A stretch of 64,000 nucleotides of DNA, taken from NCBI GenBank assembly GCA_933822405.4, contig CAKOGP040000668.1, positions 395,445-459,444 on the forward strand, written 5' to 3'. Position 1 is the stretch's first letter; every line of letters begins with the position of its first letter. The notes beneath the pieces are model-generated. The model had not been told where the DNA came from, did no database searches, and was given only the letters and a program-made list of their open reading frames with translations. The DNA is from Cylindrotheca closterium (Eukaryota; Bacillariophyta; Bacillariophyceae; Bacillariales; Bacillariaceae). The translations under genes and the position numbers were made by a program. Below are positions 1 to 9,654 of this stretch, piece by piece.

Positions 1-5
1 AAAGG

Positions 6-1133
6 TTAGAAGATGGCACCCACAGAGTCAGTGAAAATGAGAAATATGGAAACTAACCCATGTAATTGGAGCGAAAGGTGGCCCTCTAATCCTCTAGGAT
101 TCATCGGTAGTGGAGGATCAGGCCATGCAGCCCAGTCGCAGTAGAGTGTTGCGGCATGCCGAACTGGAAACACCGTTGGCATGGGCAGGTGAGGGGTCAT
201 TACATGCGCCATTGGGTTTCTCCCTCTTGGCATTACATGTATTTCGGTACCTCTAAATGGCATTGGGGGCACTGGCGGATACTCTGCAAAATTTGGCTCT
301 GGAGGATGCTGCCGTTTCGCATTCTGCGCAGATGTAGCATTACTTCGCAGGTTGACACAGAGGCCAGGTCGACTCCTCAAGAACAACTCGTGATAAAAAG
401 CCCCTTTATCGCATTCACTTTCTATTTGTCGGAATCCATGGTCCATGAGTGCGAGTTCAAAATCTTCCACGCTCGTTTGAGGCAAGCCAAACTTGGGTAA
501 GTTTTCCACAAACATCTTGTCATGATGAATCGCAAAGGCGCGACCATGGTGAAGAAACGACACCACGTGCGACTGGGCGTTAAACTCTATTTGTTCCAGC
601 ATGTTGTAAACCTTTTCTACAAAGCTTTCGGTCAGCTCTAGCCTTGGGGGATCAGGGAGTGTTGCACAATCAATATAAACACGAGTTATCGTCGTTTCAT
701 GATCATCTCCTCGCTGCTGGGGAGGAGAGGCAGATCTTAGGCTAACGGAAGTGCTCGGGTCTGCCTTATCCTCATTGTTGGATGATGCAGGAGCAAGGCT
801 CACAGAATCCTTAGGCTTGTTGGCGGGTACTGGGCTTTTTGGTTCCGATGACGACTTTGGTGGACTTTCAATCGATGATGCATCAGCAATTATTCGGGTC
901 TTTTTTGAAGCAATCACCTCGGCGTCTGTTGTTCCCTCATCATCATCACCATCACCATCCAGTCCCGAAAATCCTGGCATGCGCCGTTTCTTCCCCAAAC
1001 GGTGTAGCAATACTTTCATTTTGTGTGGATTGGACTCGTCACCGACTGGACTATTCTTGTTGCAATAATTAGCAACACGTAACGAAGCTTTCCCCATGTT
1101 CTTGCCTCCATTTTCATCCTCCTGATGACTCAT
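6..1133 (-). CDS. HSF-type DNA-binding domain protein (divergent)
   Basis: Probable nuclear transcription regulator of the heat-shock-factor-like family that is greatly expanded in diatoms. In the 375-residue reading, residues about 168-260 follow the HSF fold: an opening FVEKVYNMLE helix, then the phrase HGRAFAIH, then FLRSRPGL at the end of the wing. The usual recognition-helix consensus (SFxRQLNxYGF) is replaced by SVEDFELALMDHGF, so DNA contacts may be changed or lost. The first 160 residues are low complexity, rich in Ser, Pro and Asp, with a basic patch KKRRMPG near residue 48. The ATG at 1133 is the first in frame. The last 25 residues look unlike a protein end, and a GTTAGT lies there, so an intron may start near position 30 and the true 3' end may be outside the window. 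Confidence 0.7.
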   Translation of the reverse strand: MSHQEDENGGKNMGKASLRVANYCNKNSPVGDESNPHKMKVLLHRLGKKRRMPGFSGLDGDGDDDEGTTDAEVIASKKTRIIADASSIESPPKSSSEPKSPVPANKPKDSVSLAPASSNNEDKADPSTSVSLRSASPPQQRGDDHETTITRVYIDCATLPDPPRLELTESFVEKVYNMLEQIEFNAQSHVVSFLHHGRAFAIHHDKMFVENLPKFGLPQTSVEDFELALMDHGFRQIESECDKGAFYHELFLRSRPGLCVNLRSNATSAQNAKRQHPPEPNFAEYPPVPPMPFRGTEIHVMPRGRNPMAHVMTPHLPMPTVFPVRHAATLYCDWAAWPDPPLPMNPRGLEGHLSLQLHGLVSIFLIFTDSVGAIF

Positions 1134-1611
1134 ATTCGTCCAGTAGCCAGACTCTCCCCTCCACCAACAAGAACTTCAACGTCCCGATGATGTTTTATTT
1201 GAATACCTCCGTTTTCCTTCTATTGTATTCTTTTGTCACAAAGTTGAAAGTCACTACGGCCTTGGAAATGTACTTCTGACTGGCCTTGGTGCGTAGTTGG
1301 GCGTCCAAGCAGGCAGCCTTTTTCTAACGGTTTCTACAGCAGGCTACGTGTGATCAGGCTGTACCTGGTACGTGTACACGTGTACCGGTACGTGTACTGC
1401 TCACGACAGTCGAACGAGTCAACTAAACAGTACCTGGTACTCTGATCCATGCATATTCAAATATTCAATTTCAATACCGGTACAGTATGATATGGTACCC
1501 GCAGCTGGTGCAATATACTTGGAACAGATTCCCCGTCCACCTCCTTCGTTGCAATCAGTTGACCAGCATGCACCAATCCCATTTGCGGAATGGCCAGTGC
1601 CCCGCATCCTT

Positions 1612-1634
1612 CTTGTTGTTGTTGTTGTTGTTGT
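1612..1634. repeat. GTT trinucleotide microsatellite
   Basis: Uninterrupted run of TTG/GTT units in the intergenic region; it explains a poly-Cys or poly-Gln open frame seen there. Confidence 0.85.
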
Positions 1635-1852
1635 GAACGAAAAACATCAATTTCGCGTGGTGTGCCATTGGCGTTGTTGGGGGCCTCCATCCCATGGCCT
1701 TCGGTGGAATCCAAGAGGGTTCGGCATTCTCGAGGTGTCAACAAGTTGCGAACCAGCACAAACCGAGGCATCTTCGATTGATTCCTCTCGTTTTGGCGGG
1801 GGGGGGGAGGGAGTCTTCTTTGTCCAAAATTGAAAGCTTGTGAATGTCATTC

Positions 1853-1901
1853 TGATGATGATGATGATGATTATCACCATCATCATCATCATCATCATCG
1901 A
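1853..1901. repeat. Inverted trinucleotide repeat (GAT)n-(ATC)n, potential hairpin
   Basis: About six GAT units are followed directly by about eight ATC units. The two halves are complementary, so the single strand can fold on itself. Short open frames of poly-Met and poly-Ile across it are artefacts. Confidence 0.8.
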
Positions 1902-2128
1902 GTACTTCCTTTCGAAAGTCAAAGGTTTTAGTGGCTGCTGGTGGCGTCTCATGGTACTGTACTGCCTGTGCTGCGTAAATGTTCTGTCAAAATACAGGTA
2001 TCATCCCCGACTGACTGTTCAGTTCATTCACGTTTGATTGGAACAACTGACAGACGCTGCAGATAAATTACAACCATCTGCGTTGTTGATGATACCGGTA
2101 TAATTGACATTCAGAATAACAGGCACAT

Positions 2129-3394
2129 ATGGCAACGATGAGCGTCATTCCCCGTCGCATTGTCAGATCCACTCTTTCTTCAGCTATGCGGTGTAGCATC
2201 TGGCTTACTGGTGTGGAACATGAAGCTGTTAGTCGCCTACCTGCATCCATTTCATTCCATCAATGTCGTTCCTTTGCCTCATCTGCTGGAAAGGATGGTG
2301 ATGCATCCACAGGAGCGGATCACCATGCTTTCTTTCAAGAACAGCTCTTGGAACTAGAAAATGAACGAAAGAGTTTCTTTGGGGACGATGCTGATCAACA
2401 GCAGGATAATGTCAAGGGGATGGATACACAAGAACAAAATGCCTTCTTTGCACAAGAAATGGAACAGCTCGAAAACGAACGCAAGGATTTCTTCGGCGAA
2501 AACACGCCCAACGCTACCTTTGATCCTCCAACACCATCGACGAATGCGAGCGGCATGACTCCTGAGGATTTGGACTTTATGCACCAAGAACGAGAGGCAA
2601 TCTTTGAATTCAGCGAGCACGAAAAGCAAGCTTGGGGTCAACAAGATATTGGCGATAAGCTATCACCACAACTCATGATGGAAATTGCCGAGGCACGGGC
2701 AGCACTCGAACGGGGAGAGGTCTTTGAGGAGAGCCCCCAAGATAAGACAGCGGTACCGCCAGCAGAAGATCTTCACCATCCTTGGTTTTCTCATGTCAGT
2801 CAAGATGGAGATTCGGTGCACATGGTGGATGTCGGACACAAACAAGTGACGACGAGAATGGCCGAAGCCCAAACCAAGGTGATCCTGCCAGCAAGTGTTA
2901 TGGAGGCCTTTGGTCTAGATGCCACTTCTTCACATAAAAATGAACTGATCGGACCCAAGGGCCCTATACTAGCAACCGCCAAACTGGCAGGTATCATGGC
3001 TGCAAAGTAAGTACTCTACTGGAAATAGTGTGAGCCTGTATTTTAAGACCATTCTAATTGATGCTCTGATACAAATCGCTTTTTTTTTCCTCACTAAAAC
3101 AGAAAAACCAGTGACTTGATACCGCTGTGTCACCCGCTTCCGCTCGATCAAGTGAAGCTGGATATTCGACTTGTCAACAATGAAATCCTCATCAATTGTA
3201 CATGTAGAGTTACGCACAAGACTGGTGTGGAAATGGAAGCTTTGACGGGTGCTACCGTAGCAGCACTGACAGTCTACGACATGGTCAAGGCTGTTAGCCA
3301 CGAGGTGGAAATCACCGATACCAAGTTGGTGGCCAAGACTGGCGGCAAGCGCACGATACAAAAGGAGATAGAAAAGAAAGAGAGCATTCAATAG
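2129..3394 (+). CDS. moaC: Molybdenum cofactor protein MoaC (cyclic pyranopterin monophosphate synthase), mitochondrial
   Basis: Catalyses formation of cyclic pyranopterin monophosphate, the first stable intermediate of molybdenum cofactor synthesis, together with MoaA. Two exons, 2129-3006 and 3103-3394, joined across a 96-base GT-AG intron, give 389 residues. The MoaC core fills the last 165 or so residues: [10 protein letters not shown] near its start, [20 protein letters not shown] spanning the splice, GVEMEALTG, and TVYDMVKAV, which carries the Asp and Lys of the family active site. The intron falls inside the AAKK motif, which confirms the join. The N-terminus is Arg/Ser-rich without acidic residues, as in a mitochondrial presequence. 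Between leader and core lie two or three imperfect repeats of the form FF..E...LENERK.FFG, not normal for MoaC. It is convergent with the next gene, 55 bases away. Confidence 0.93.
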
Positions 3395-3449
3395 TTGTCT
3401 ATTAGTGTTACATTTGGATCGAATTGCTCAGTATGTGCCCAATATATAC

Positions 3450-5150
3450 CTAGGCGTCGATCTCATCTGGATGGATGGAGTGGAATGTGGCATAGGCTCC
3501 CCCAAGATTGTCAACATGTTCAAAACCATGTTGCTTCAAGATTCTGTAAGCATAATATGCCCGTTGTCCACTCTGGCAGGACACAACAATATGCTTGTCC
3601 TTGGGGATTTCGTCCAAGCGTGTACGCAGATCATTCAAGGGGATATTCATGGCATCATGTGCGAGCTTTCCGGAGGAGGCGATTTCTCCTTGATTTCTCA
3701 CATCGAGGATAAGAGTCTTATCGTCATGAGCCAACTTTTCAAGGTCCTTCCATTCTACTTGCGAGACAAGACCCTCGACAATGTTCTGGGCGGACATGCC
3801 AGCCATATTGACCACGTCCTTGGCGGATCCCACTGGAGGAGCATAACAGAGCTCCAAATCGGCAAGGTCGTCGACCTTTAGGTGGCCTTGCATCGCCGTG
3901 GCAATGACGTCAATGCGCTTCTCCACACCATCTTCACCGACGGCTTGGGCCCCATAGATATCGCCAGTCTTTGGATTGAAAATAAGCTTGAGATGGACCG
4001 ACTTGGCACCGGGGTAGTATCCAGCGTGACTTCCTGGGTGAATATGAATGCAAGAGTATGGAAGGTTCTTGGCAATCATCATCTTTTCGTTCATGCCCAC
4101 AGCGGCAGCATACAAGTCAAAGCTACGAACAACGGAAGTTCCATAGGTTCCCTTGTATTTGCGAACAAGTCCTCGGATGATGTTGTCGGCCACCATGCGT
4201 CCTTGACGATTGGCTGGACCCGCGAGTGGGACCGCCCACATTTCTCCTTCGAGCAATGGGTTCTTGACTTCCACGGCATCTCCTACTGCCCAAACATTGG
4301 GAGCACTGGTTTGAAGATACTCGTCAACCTTGATGTGTCCGCGTGGAGTGACTTCGATTCCAGCGTCCTTGACAACCTTGGTATCGGGTCTGACGCCCAA
4401 GCCCAAGATGGTCATGTGGGCTGCTGGAAGGACCTTACCTGAACCTAAAGTCAAGATGGATGCTTCAGGATCTTCTGGTGCTTCCTTGAATTCACTGATA
4501 CCGTCTCCCGTGATGACAGTGACCCCCTTTGCAACCAGGTCGTTTTGCAACAATATTGCCATTTCTTCGTCAAGGGGGCCCAGGATTTGTGGCATCATTT
4601 CGACCAAGGTCACTTTGGCACCACGATGCACCAATTGTTCGACCATTTCGAGACCGACAAAGCCAGCACCGGCCACCACACAGTGCAAGTCTTTAGTATC
4701 TTTGGCCTTTTTGTCGAGCCACGAGACAATGTGATCCATATCTTGCAAACTGCGAAGACTGAAAAGGCCAGGGCGATCAATTCCTGGAATGGGAGGCTTG
4801 AAGGGCGCCGCACCCACAGCGAGAACCAAATGGTCATATGTCTCTTCGTATACCTCCCCAGTTGATTCATTTCGAGCAGAAACTTTCTTGGCTGCAGTAT
4901 CAATGCTCTGGACCTTGACATTGACTCGAACGTCCAATTCGAGGCGATCGTGCAAGGACTGAGGTGTTTGGACAGCCATCTTCTTACGATCGGCAATCTC
5001 ACCTCCGATGAAATACGGCATACCGCATGAGGCATAGGAAACATCGGGTCCAGATTGGAGCAAGACAATTTCAGCTTTCTCGTCAAGACGACGGGCTCTT
5101 GCTGCGGCACTGGCTCCTCCAGCAACTCCTCCAATAATTACAATCTTCAT
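3450..5150 (-). CDS. CoA-disulfide reductase-like flavoprotein fused to rhodanese
   Basis: Single-exon 566-residue FAD/NAD(P)H-dependent pyridine nucleotide-disulphide oxidoreductase with a C-terminal rhodanese domain. It starts directly with the FAD-binding Rossmann motif VIIGGVAGGASAAAR. Residues SYASCGMPY contain the single redox cysteine (about Cys42) typical of CoA-disulfide reductase and NADH oxidase rather than a CxxxxC pair. A second Rossmann motif, GAGFVGLEMVEQL, binds NAD(P)H. The rhodanese part ends with the active loop CQSGQR (about Cys525). The family (CoADR-RHD type) acts in CoA-disulfide, persulfide or polysulfide reduction; which substrate applies here is not visible. The ATG at 5150 is chosen because it opens the FAD motif. 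The open frame extends 104 codons upstream but those residues are Lys/Asn/Thr-rich and unlike the family. Confidence 0.9.
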   Translation of the reverse strand: MKIVIIGGVAGGASAAARARRLDEKAEIVLLQSGPDVSYASCGMPYFIGGEIADRKKMAVQTPQSLHDRLELDVRVNVKVQSIDTAAKKVSARNESTGEVYEETYDHLVLAVGAAPFKPPIPGIDRPGLFSLRSLQDMDHIVSWLDKKAKDTKDLHCVVAGAGFVGLEMVEQLVHRGAKVTLVEMMPQILGPLDEEMAILLQNDLVAKGVTVITGDGISEFKEAPEDPEASILTLGSGKVLPAAHMTILGLGVRPDTKVVKDAGIEVTPRGHIKVDEYLQTSAPNVWAVGDAVEVKNPLLEGEMWAVPLAGPANRQGRMVADNIIRGLVRKYKGTYGTSVVRSFDLYAAAVGMNEKMMIAKNLPYSCIHIHPGSHAGYYPGAKSVHLKLIFNPKTGDIYGAQAVGEDGVEKRIDVIATAMQGHLKVDDLADLELCYAPPVGSAKDVVNMAGMSAQNIVEGLVSQVEWKDLEKLAHDDKTLILDVRNQGEIASSGKLAHDAMNIPLNDLRTRLDEIPKDKHIVVSCQSGQRAYYAYRILKQHGFEHVDNLGGAYATFHSIHPDEIDA

Positions 5151-5530
5151 TGTGTTTTGTTCTGTAGTAGGTGTTTGAGATTTGTTGTGTTTTGCTTTGT
5201 CGTTCGGTTTGACAAGCAAAGTCTTGGTGTTTGTGTTTGTTTTGGATTTCTCTGTTAAGATTTTATGAGTGTTGTTGCGGCGCCGATTGTCTGCATGGAA
5301 AGGGGCATTCTTTGACTCTGAATGCGAAGCCGGAACTTCAAATAGGCTCTTTTTGAGTTTCGTCTGGCTCTTCTGCAGTTCGCATCGAAATTTTCGGAAC
5401 AATAGGTACTGATTTAGCCTCTTGAGGCAAATCGGTATTGATGATTTAGCCTCTCGAGGCAATACATGCTTCTGACATTTTGGATGAGTGGTTATACACT
5501 ATGCCGGTAGTCTCAAAATATGATCTTTAT
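5151..5530. other. Region between flavoprotein gene and the CRAL-TRIO array
   Basis: Holds the presumed leader and promoter of the flavoprotein gene. The first 150 bases upstream of the ATG are T/G-rich on the plus strand. Two palindromes, listed separately, lie 270-310 bases upstream of the start. No gene seen. Confidence 0.5.
5417..5460. promoter_or_regulatory. Pair of 12-base palindromes in a direct repeat
   Basis: GCCTCTTGAGGC (5417-5428) and GCCTCTCGAGGC (5449-5460), each preceded by GATTTA, so a unit of about 32 bases is repeated. They sit upstream of the flavoprotein gene. Paired perfect palindromes at this spacing look like binding sites for a dimeric factor, but no known factor is recognised; the function is inference. 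Confidence 0.35.
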
Positions 5531-7050
5531 TTACTGAAACTCTACTAAGGCATTCTTTCGAAACGTCCTAAAGAGCTGACAAACTTTCTTCTCGGCCTCT
5601 TCCACCTCAGCATCTATCCACTCACCACCGTTTTCTTCTTTGAGAAATCGGCTCCCATTTTGAATGAGGGTTTGAGTCAACCTTATAGATATCTTTTGTC
5701 TCAAAGATCGAGGGACTCTATCGTATTCATCCCTATGCGGCATGAGGAATTTACGAAACCAGACATTGCCCGAATGGTTTTGGACTCGATGTCCTTTCCC
5801 AAGAAGGATATCTCGAGGTCCTGGTCGGGTTGACATCCACTGGTGATTGACTTCATGTTTCTGAAACCAATCGTTCAAGATGTCCCTACGGATGCTCCCA
5901 TTAATATCGACAGGGCAACATTCAGTGGGCACACCGTGGCGTCGAAGGGTATATTGTAGTTCCATATCGGTGCCATAGTGAATGCGAGTCCTGGTTTGGG
6001 TGTGAACTGAAAGTAAGATTCAGAGTGTAGTTTAGAAGGGTGTCGTTCAAGGCCAAACTACAATTTGTTGGCTTCAAGCAAATATGTAATGCAGAAAACA
6101 GCACGGGGAACGATGTAACAGCATCCTTCAGCGCTAGAAGGAAATTAATACCAGGCATAACTGCATTCTCCGCTGGCATTGTCACATCGTAGTAGACGCC
6201 GACGACCTGCGTTTTGCAGGGTGACAGGTGAGAAATAGCACTTCATCTACAAGGTATAGTACAGGATGATGGATCAAACTTACCCCTTTGGTTTGAACTT
6301 CAGGAATAGGACCCAATATAATATTGAATATGTGTAATTTTATAAACGTGAATCTGTCGGAGGAAGAATTTATGAGTTTGCGAGAACAGTGATAAGAGTT
6401 TTTTCATTGATAATATATCAAAAAGAGCCATACCATGGTCATAGTATCACACTTCCCAAATATGTCGTTTAAGAAGTATACCACCACTCGTCCACTCTGG
6501 TCTCTTCCATTCTGAATGTGATACAACCCCGACACGAGTATCTCCTTGGCTCCAGCCTTCAAGTCTTGCAGCGTGATCTCTCGAGCAACCTTTTCCTCCC
6601 CAAAGTATGTATTTTGTTCTCTAGAAGCCTAATCATCTGGTCAACTGATTGATGGACATAGTACATATTGCACCTAGGAAATCGCAGTTGAAAGAAAGAA
6701 TCTTCGACATATGCTCTATGCTGGTTGACAGCCATTGTGTGGATTGGGTTTTGCACTTGACGCGCCGTTTCATTAAATTCTTTCAGCAGCCGCTCCACTA
6801 TCTCAGGTGTCTCTTCTAGCTCTTTACCTACACAGTGAATATCGTTCAGCGCCTCCGATCGTTCTTCTACAGACAGTTTACTGAATTCCGACGCCAGGAA
6901 GTTTTCAGTTTGTCTCATCTCGTGCCAAACAAGGTTGTCGTCTTGTCGACTGCCGAGAGATACCATATTGTGTTGCACTTTAGATGTATCGGTGCAGCTG
7001 GAAGATGACCAACCCTTGTCTTCTCAGCTTTCGACGGCTGGGGTGTTCAT
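5531..7050 (-). pseudogene. CRAL-TRIO-DUF6824 pseudogene (array copy A)
   Basis: Full-length relic of the array family. All three exon regions can be aligned to the intact copy at 7665-9209. Damage seen: a stop replaces the Cys codon eight codons after the ancestral ATG (near 7025); a one-base loss in exon 1 near 6617; a frameshift and stop within the 66-base exon 2 (6292-6357); and a one-base insertion in exon 3 near 6008, just before the IHYGT motif. Downstream of that insertion the DUF6824 part (5531-5965) is still open and well conserved, including DILLGKG and FRTFRK, so decay is recent or the domain is still read from another start. Introns keep GT-AG ends. Confidence 0.8.
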
Positions 7051-7324
7051 TGGAAAAAGATAATGGATGAAAAGGTTGGTCAAATCGTGCATGCAAGTAA
7101 TTGATATATAAACTGCGTATTTAAGATTTGAGTACGTGAGAAAACAAAATCGTCGCACTGACAAATACGGCGTATTTTTTTAAAAAGAACTCATATCCCG
7201 CGTTATTTTAAATATTCTGAAGAATATTTTTTTCTTCGCTTCACCAGTTGTCGCACCTACGTGGTCACTTCTGTTATGTCGAGAAAACCTAAACGAGATC
7301 GATTTTTATTAAAAAAATGCTATT

Positions 7325-7585
7325 TACTTCTTGTCCGATTGTCTTTACCAGCTTTCTTCTCATCCTCTTCGTGACCCACTTCTGTCCACTCGTCTTGCTT
7401 GAGAAATCGGGTCCCTACTTTCTCAACGTGGCTTTGAATCAACCATAGATCTCTTTTGCCGCAAAGACCGTAGAAACTTACGAAATCAGAAACTGCTTGA
7501 ATGATTTTGGACTGGATATCCTTTCCCAGGCAGGGTATCGCGAGGTCCTGTTTGATTTGACATCCACTGATCAAGCCGAATTGAT
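7325..7585 (-). pseudogene. Short DUF6824 fragment of the array family
   Basis: Matches the DUF6824-coding end of the neighbouring copies. The readable piece is GTRFLKQDEWTEVGHEE, followed out of frame by pieces corresponding to NHPGN and the preceding glycine motif. The middle is deleted and there is no CRAL-TRIO part. It lies between copies A and B and is a truncated duplicate without coding potential. Confidence 0.65.
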
Positions 7586-7664
7586 ATGCGGCCAGCAGAT
7601 AACTTGATAGTTTCAATAAGATATTTATATACTACGAGTTGAATGCATTCGTGTTTCATCCAAC

Positions 7665-9209
7665 TCAGAGGATCTTTCGAAATGTCCTAAATAGCTGAGC
7701 GACTTTCTTCTCGGCCTCTTCCACGTCAGCTTCTATCCACTCACCACCTTCGTCTTGCTTGAGAAATCGGGTCCCATTGTCAATGAGGGTTCGAGTTAAC
7801 CTTATAGATATTTCTTGCCGCCTTGACCGCGGAGTTATATCGTATTCTCCCCTATGCGCCAGGAGAAAGTTCCGAAACCAGAAATTGCCTGGATGATTTT
7901 GGACTCGATATCCTCTCCCAAGCAGGACATCTTGTGGTCTAACATCTTGAGGCCTTATTGGTTGCATTTGGTTTGCCATCCGCTGATTAAGACGCCGAAT
8001 CTCTGCTTCATGTTTCTGAAACCAATCGTTCAAGATGTTCCCACGGACATTCCCATCTATATCCACAGGGCAACTTTCAGTGGGCACACCATGGCGTCGA
8101 AGAGTGTATTGGAGTTCCATATCGGTGCCATAATGAATGCGAGTCCTGGTTCGGGTGTGAACTGAAGTAAGATTCAGAGTGTAGTGTAGAAGGGTATTGC
8201 TCAGGGCCAAACTGCCATTTTTGGGCTTCAAGCAGATATGCAGTGCCGAGTACCGCATAGGGAAAGATGCGACAGCATCCATCAGTGCTAGAAGGAAAGT
8301 GATTCCAGGCGAAACAAAAGTCTCTCCTGGCTTTGTCATATCATAGTAGATGCCGACAACCTGCATTTTGCAGTTTGAAATGTGAGAAATAGCGCTTGTG
8401 ATGCATGATACAGCTCATAAAGATGCATTGAGCTCACCCCTTTGGTTTGGACCTCAGAGAGGGGAATCAATATATTATTGTAGACATAATACGCAACCTG
8501 AATCTATCGACGAAATCATAAGATATTATAAGACTTTGTGAGCTTGCGAGCATGATAGAATTCTTCATCAAACACAAAATCGAAGAGACTTTACCATGGT
8601 CACAATATCAGAACTCCCAAACTTGTCGTTCAGTAAGTATAATACCACTCGTCCGCTCTGGTCTCTCCCTTCCTGAATATGGTACAACCCTGACAGTAGT
8701 AGCTCTTTGGCTTCATCCTTCAAGTCCTGAATCGTGATCTCTCGAGAAATCTTGTCTTTCCCAAAGTATGCCGCTTTGTTCTCTAAAAACTTCACCATCT
8801 GACGAACTGATTGGTGCACATCGTACATATTACACCTAAGAAACCGCAGTTGAAAGGAAGAATCCTCAAAAAAGGCTCTACGCTGGTTGACAGCTACTGT
8901 ATAGATATGGTTTCGCACTTGACGCGCCGTTTGATCGAACTGTTTCAGCAACATCTCCAACATCTCAGGGGTCTCTTTTAGCTCTTCGCCAACACAATGA
9001 ATATCGTTCAGAGCCTCCGATCGTTCTTCTACAGACAGTTTACTGAACTCCGATGCCAGGAAGTCCTCAGTTTGTCTCATCTCGTGCCAAACTAGGTTGT
9101 TGTCTTGTCGACTGTGGAGGGATATCATATTTTGTTGCTCTTTAGATGTGTCGGTGCAGCTGGAAGATGGCCAACACTTGTCATCGCAGTTTTCGACAGA
9201 TGAGTTCAT
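7665..9209 (-). CDS. CRAL-TRIO-DUF6824 fusion protein (array copy B)
   Basis: Predicted 458-residue protein from exons 8595-9209, 8438-8503 and 7665-8360 (minus order), all phase 0 with GT-AG introns. Residues about 57-75 form a conserved helix, LSVEERSEALNDIHCVG. Residues about 118-325 resemble a CRAL-TRIO (Sec14-like) lipid-binding fold: LRFLRCNMYDVHQSVRQMVKF, GRDQSGRVVLY, then VVGIYYD and IHYGTDMELQYTLRRHGVP. Residues about 370-455 are DUF6824: DVLLGRGYRVQNHPGN, then GTRFLKQDEGGEWIE and LFRTFRK. Proteins of this architecture are known from diatom genomes but have no assigned role. The CRAL-TRIO part suggests binding of a hydrophobic ligand; the DUF6824 role is unknown. Start is the ATG matching MNSS in the other copies. 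No targeting signal is obvious. Confidence 0.82.
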
Positions 9210-9654
9210 GGAGAAAAAAATAATGACGGAAAAGTGGGAAAACACACGGCGGGTCAAATGTAAATCGTGGGAAGAAAGCTACTACCAAAAACTACCGCAC
9301 ATTGACGTAGACGTAGTCTCTGAGATCAACCTGCTTCAAAATGGTGCCGTGTATTACATAATGACATGACAAAACAAAATCATCTACGCATTTTTGTACT
9401 GAGTATTTTTATATAACGAAAGTCTGACTCGGGCTTCTTTCTGAAATTTACCGGTTTTTATACCTGACTTCGTAGACTTTGTACTGTGTATTTTTATGTA
9501 AAAAGAAGTATCAATCGGGCAATTTCTGAAATTTTTGGGATTTCATAGACTGTTCTCTTGGTAATATATATTTTAAAATTTAAAAAAAAGAGGAACATGT
9601 CACGCGGTCGCTCTTCATCGAAAATCGACCTCGTTTAATGATGTTACACTTATT
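9210..9654. other. AT-rich spacer between array copies B and C
   Basis: Contains promoter-side sequence of copy B and two related stretches with the phrase GTATTTTTAT near 9403 and 9489, suggesting a small local duplication. No gene seen. Confidence 0.4.

Larger units (their letters stand above)
1134..2128. other. Gene-free stretch with simple repeats and GTAC-rich palindromes
   Basis: No credible gene between the divergently transcribed HSF-like gene and moaC. It holds a cluster of short self-complementary words built on GTAC (1361-1400 and 1431-1440), a GTT microsatellite and an inverted GAT/ATC repeat. The longest open frames here are simple-repeat translations. Confidence 0.6.

Noticed and set aside
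1647..2037. Frames with poly-Met, poly-Ile or poly-Gln
   Set aside because: Products of trinucleotide microsatellites.
5151..5462. N-terminal extension of the flavoprotein (104 codons)
   Set aside because: Begins at an in-frame ATG, but the residues are Lys/Asn/Thr-rich leader-type sequence and the family starts at the FAD motif; a targeting peptide cannot be fully excluded.
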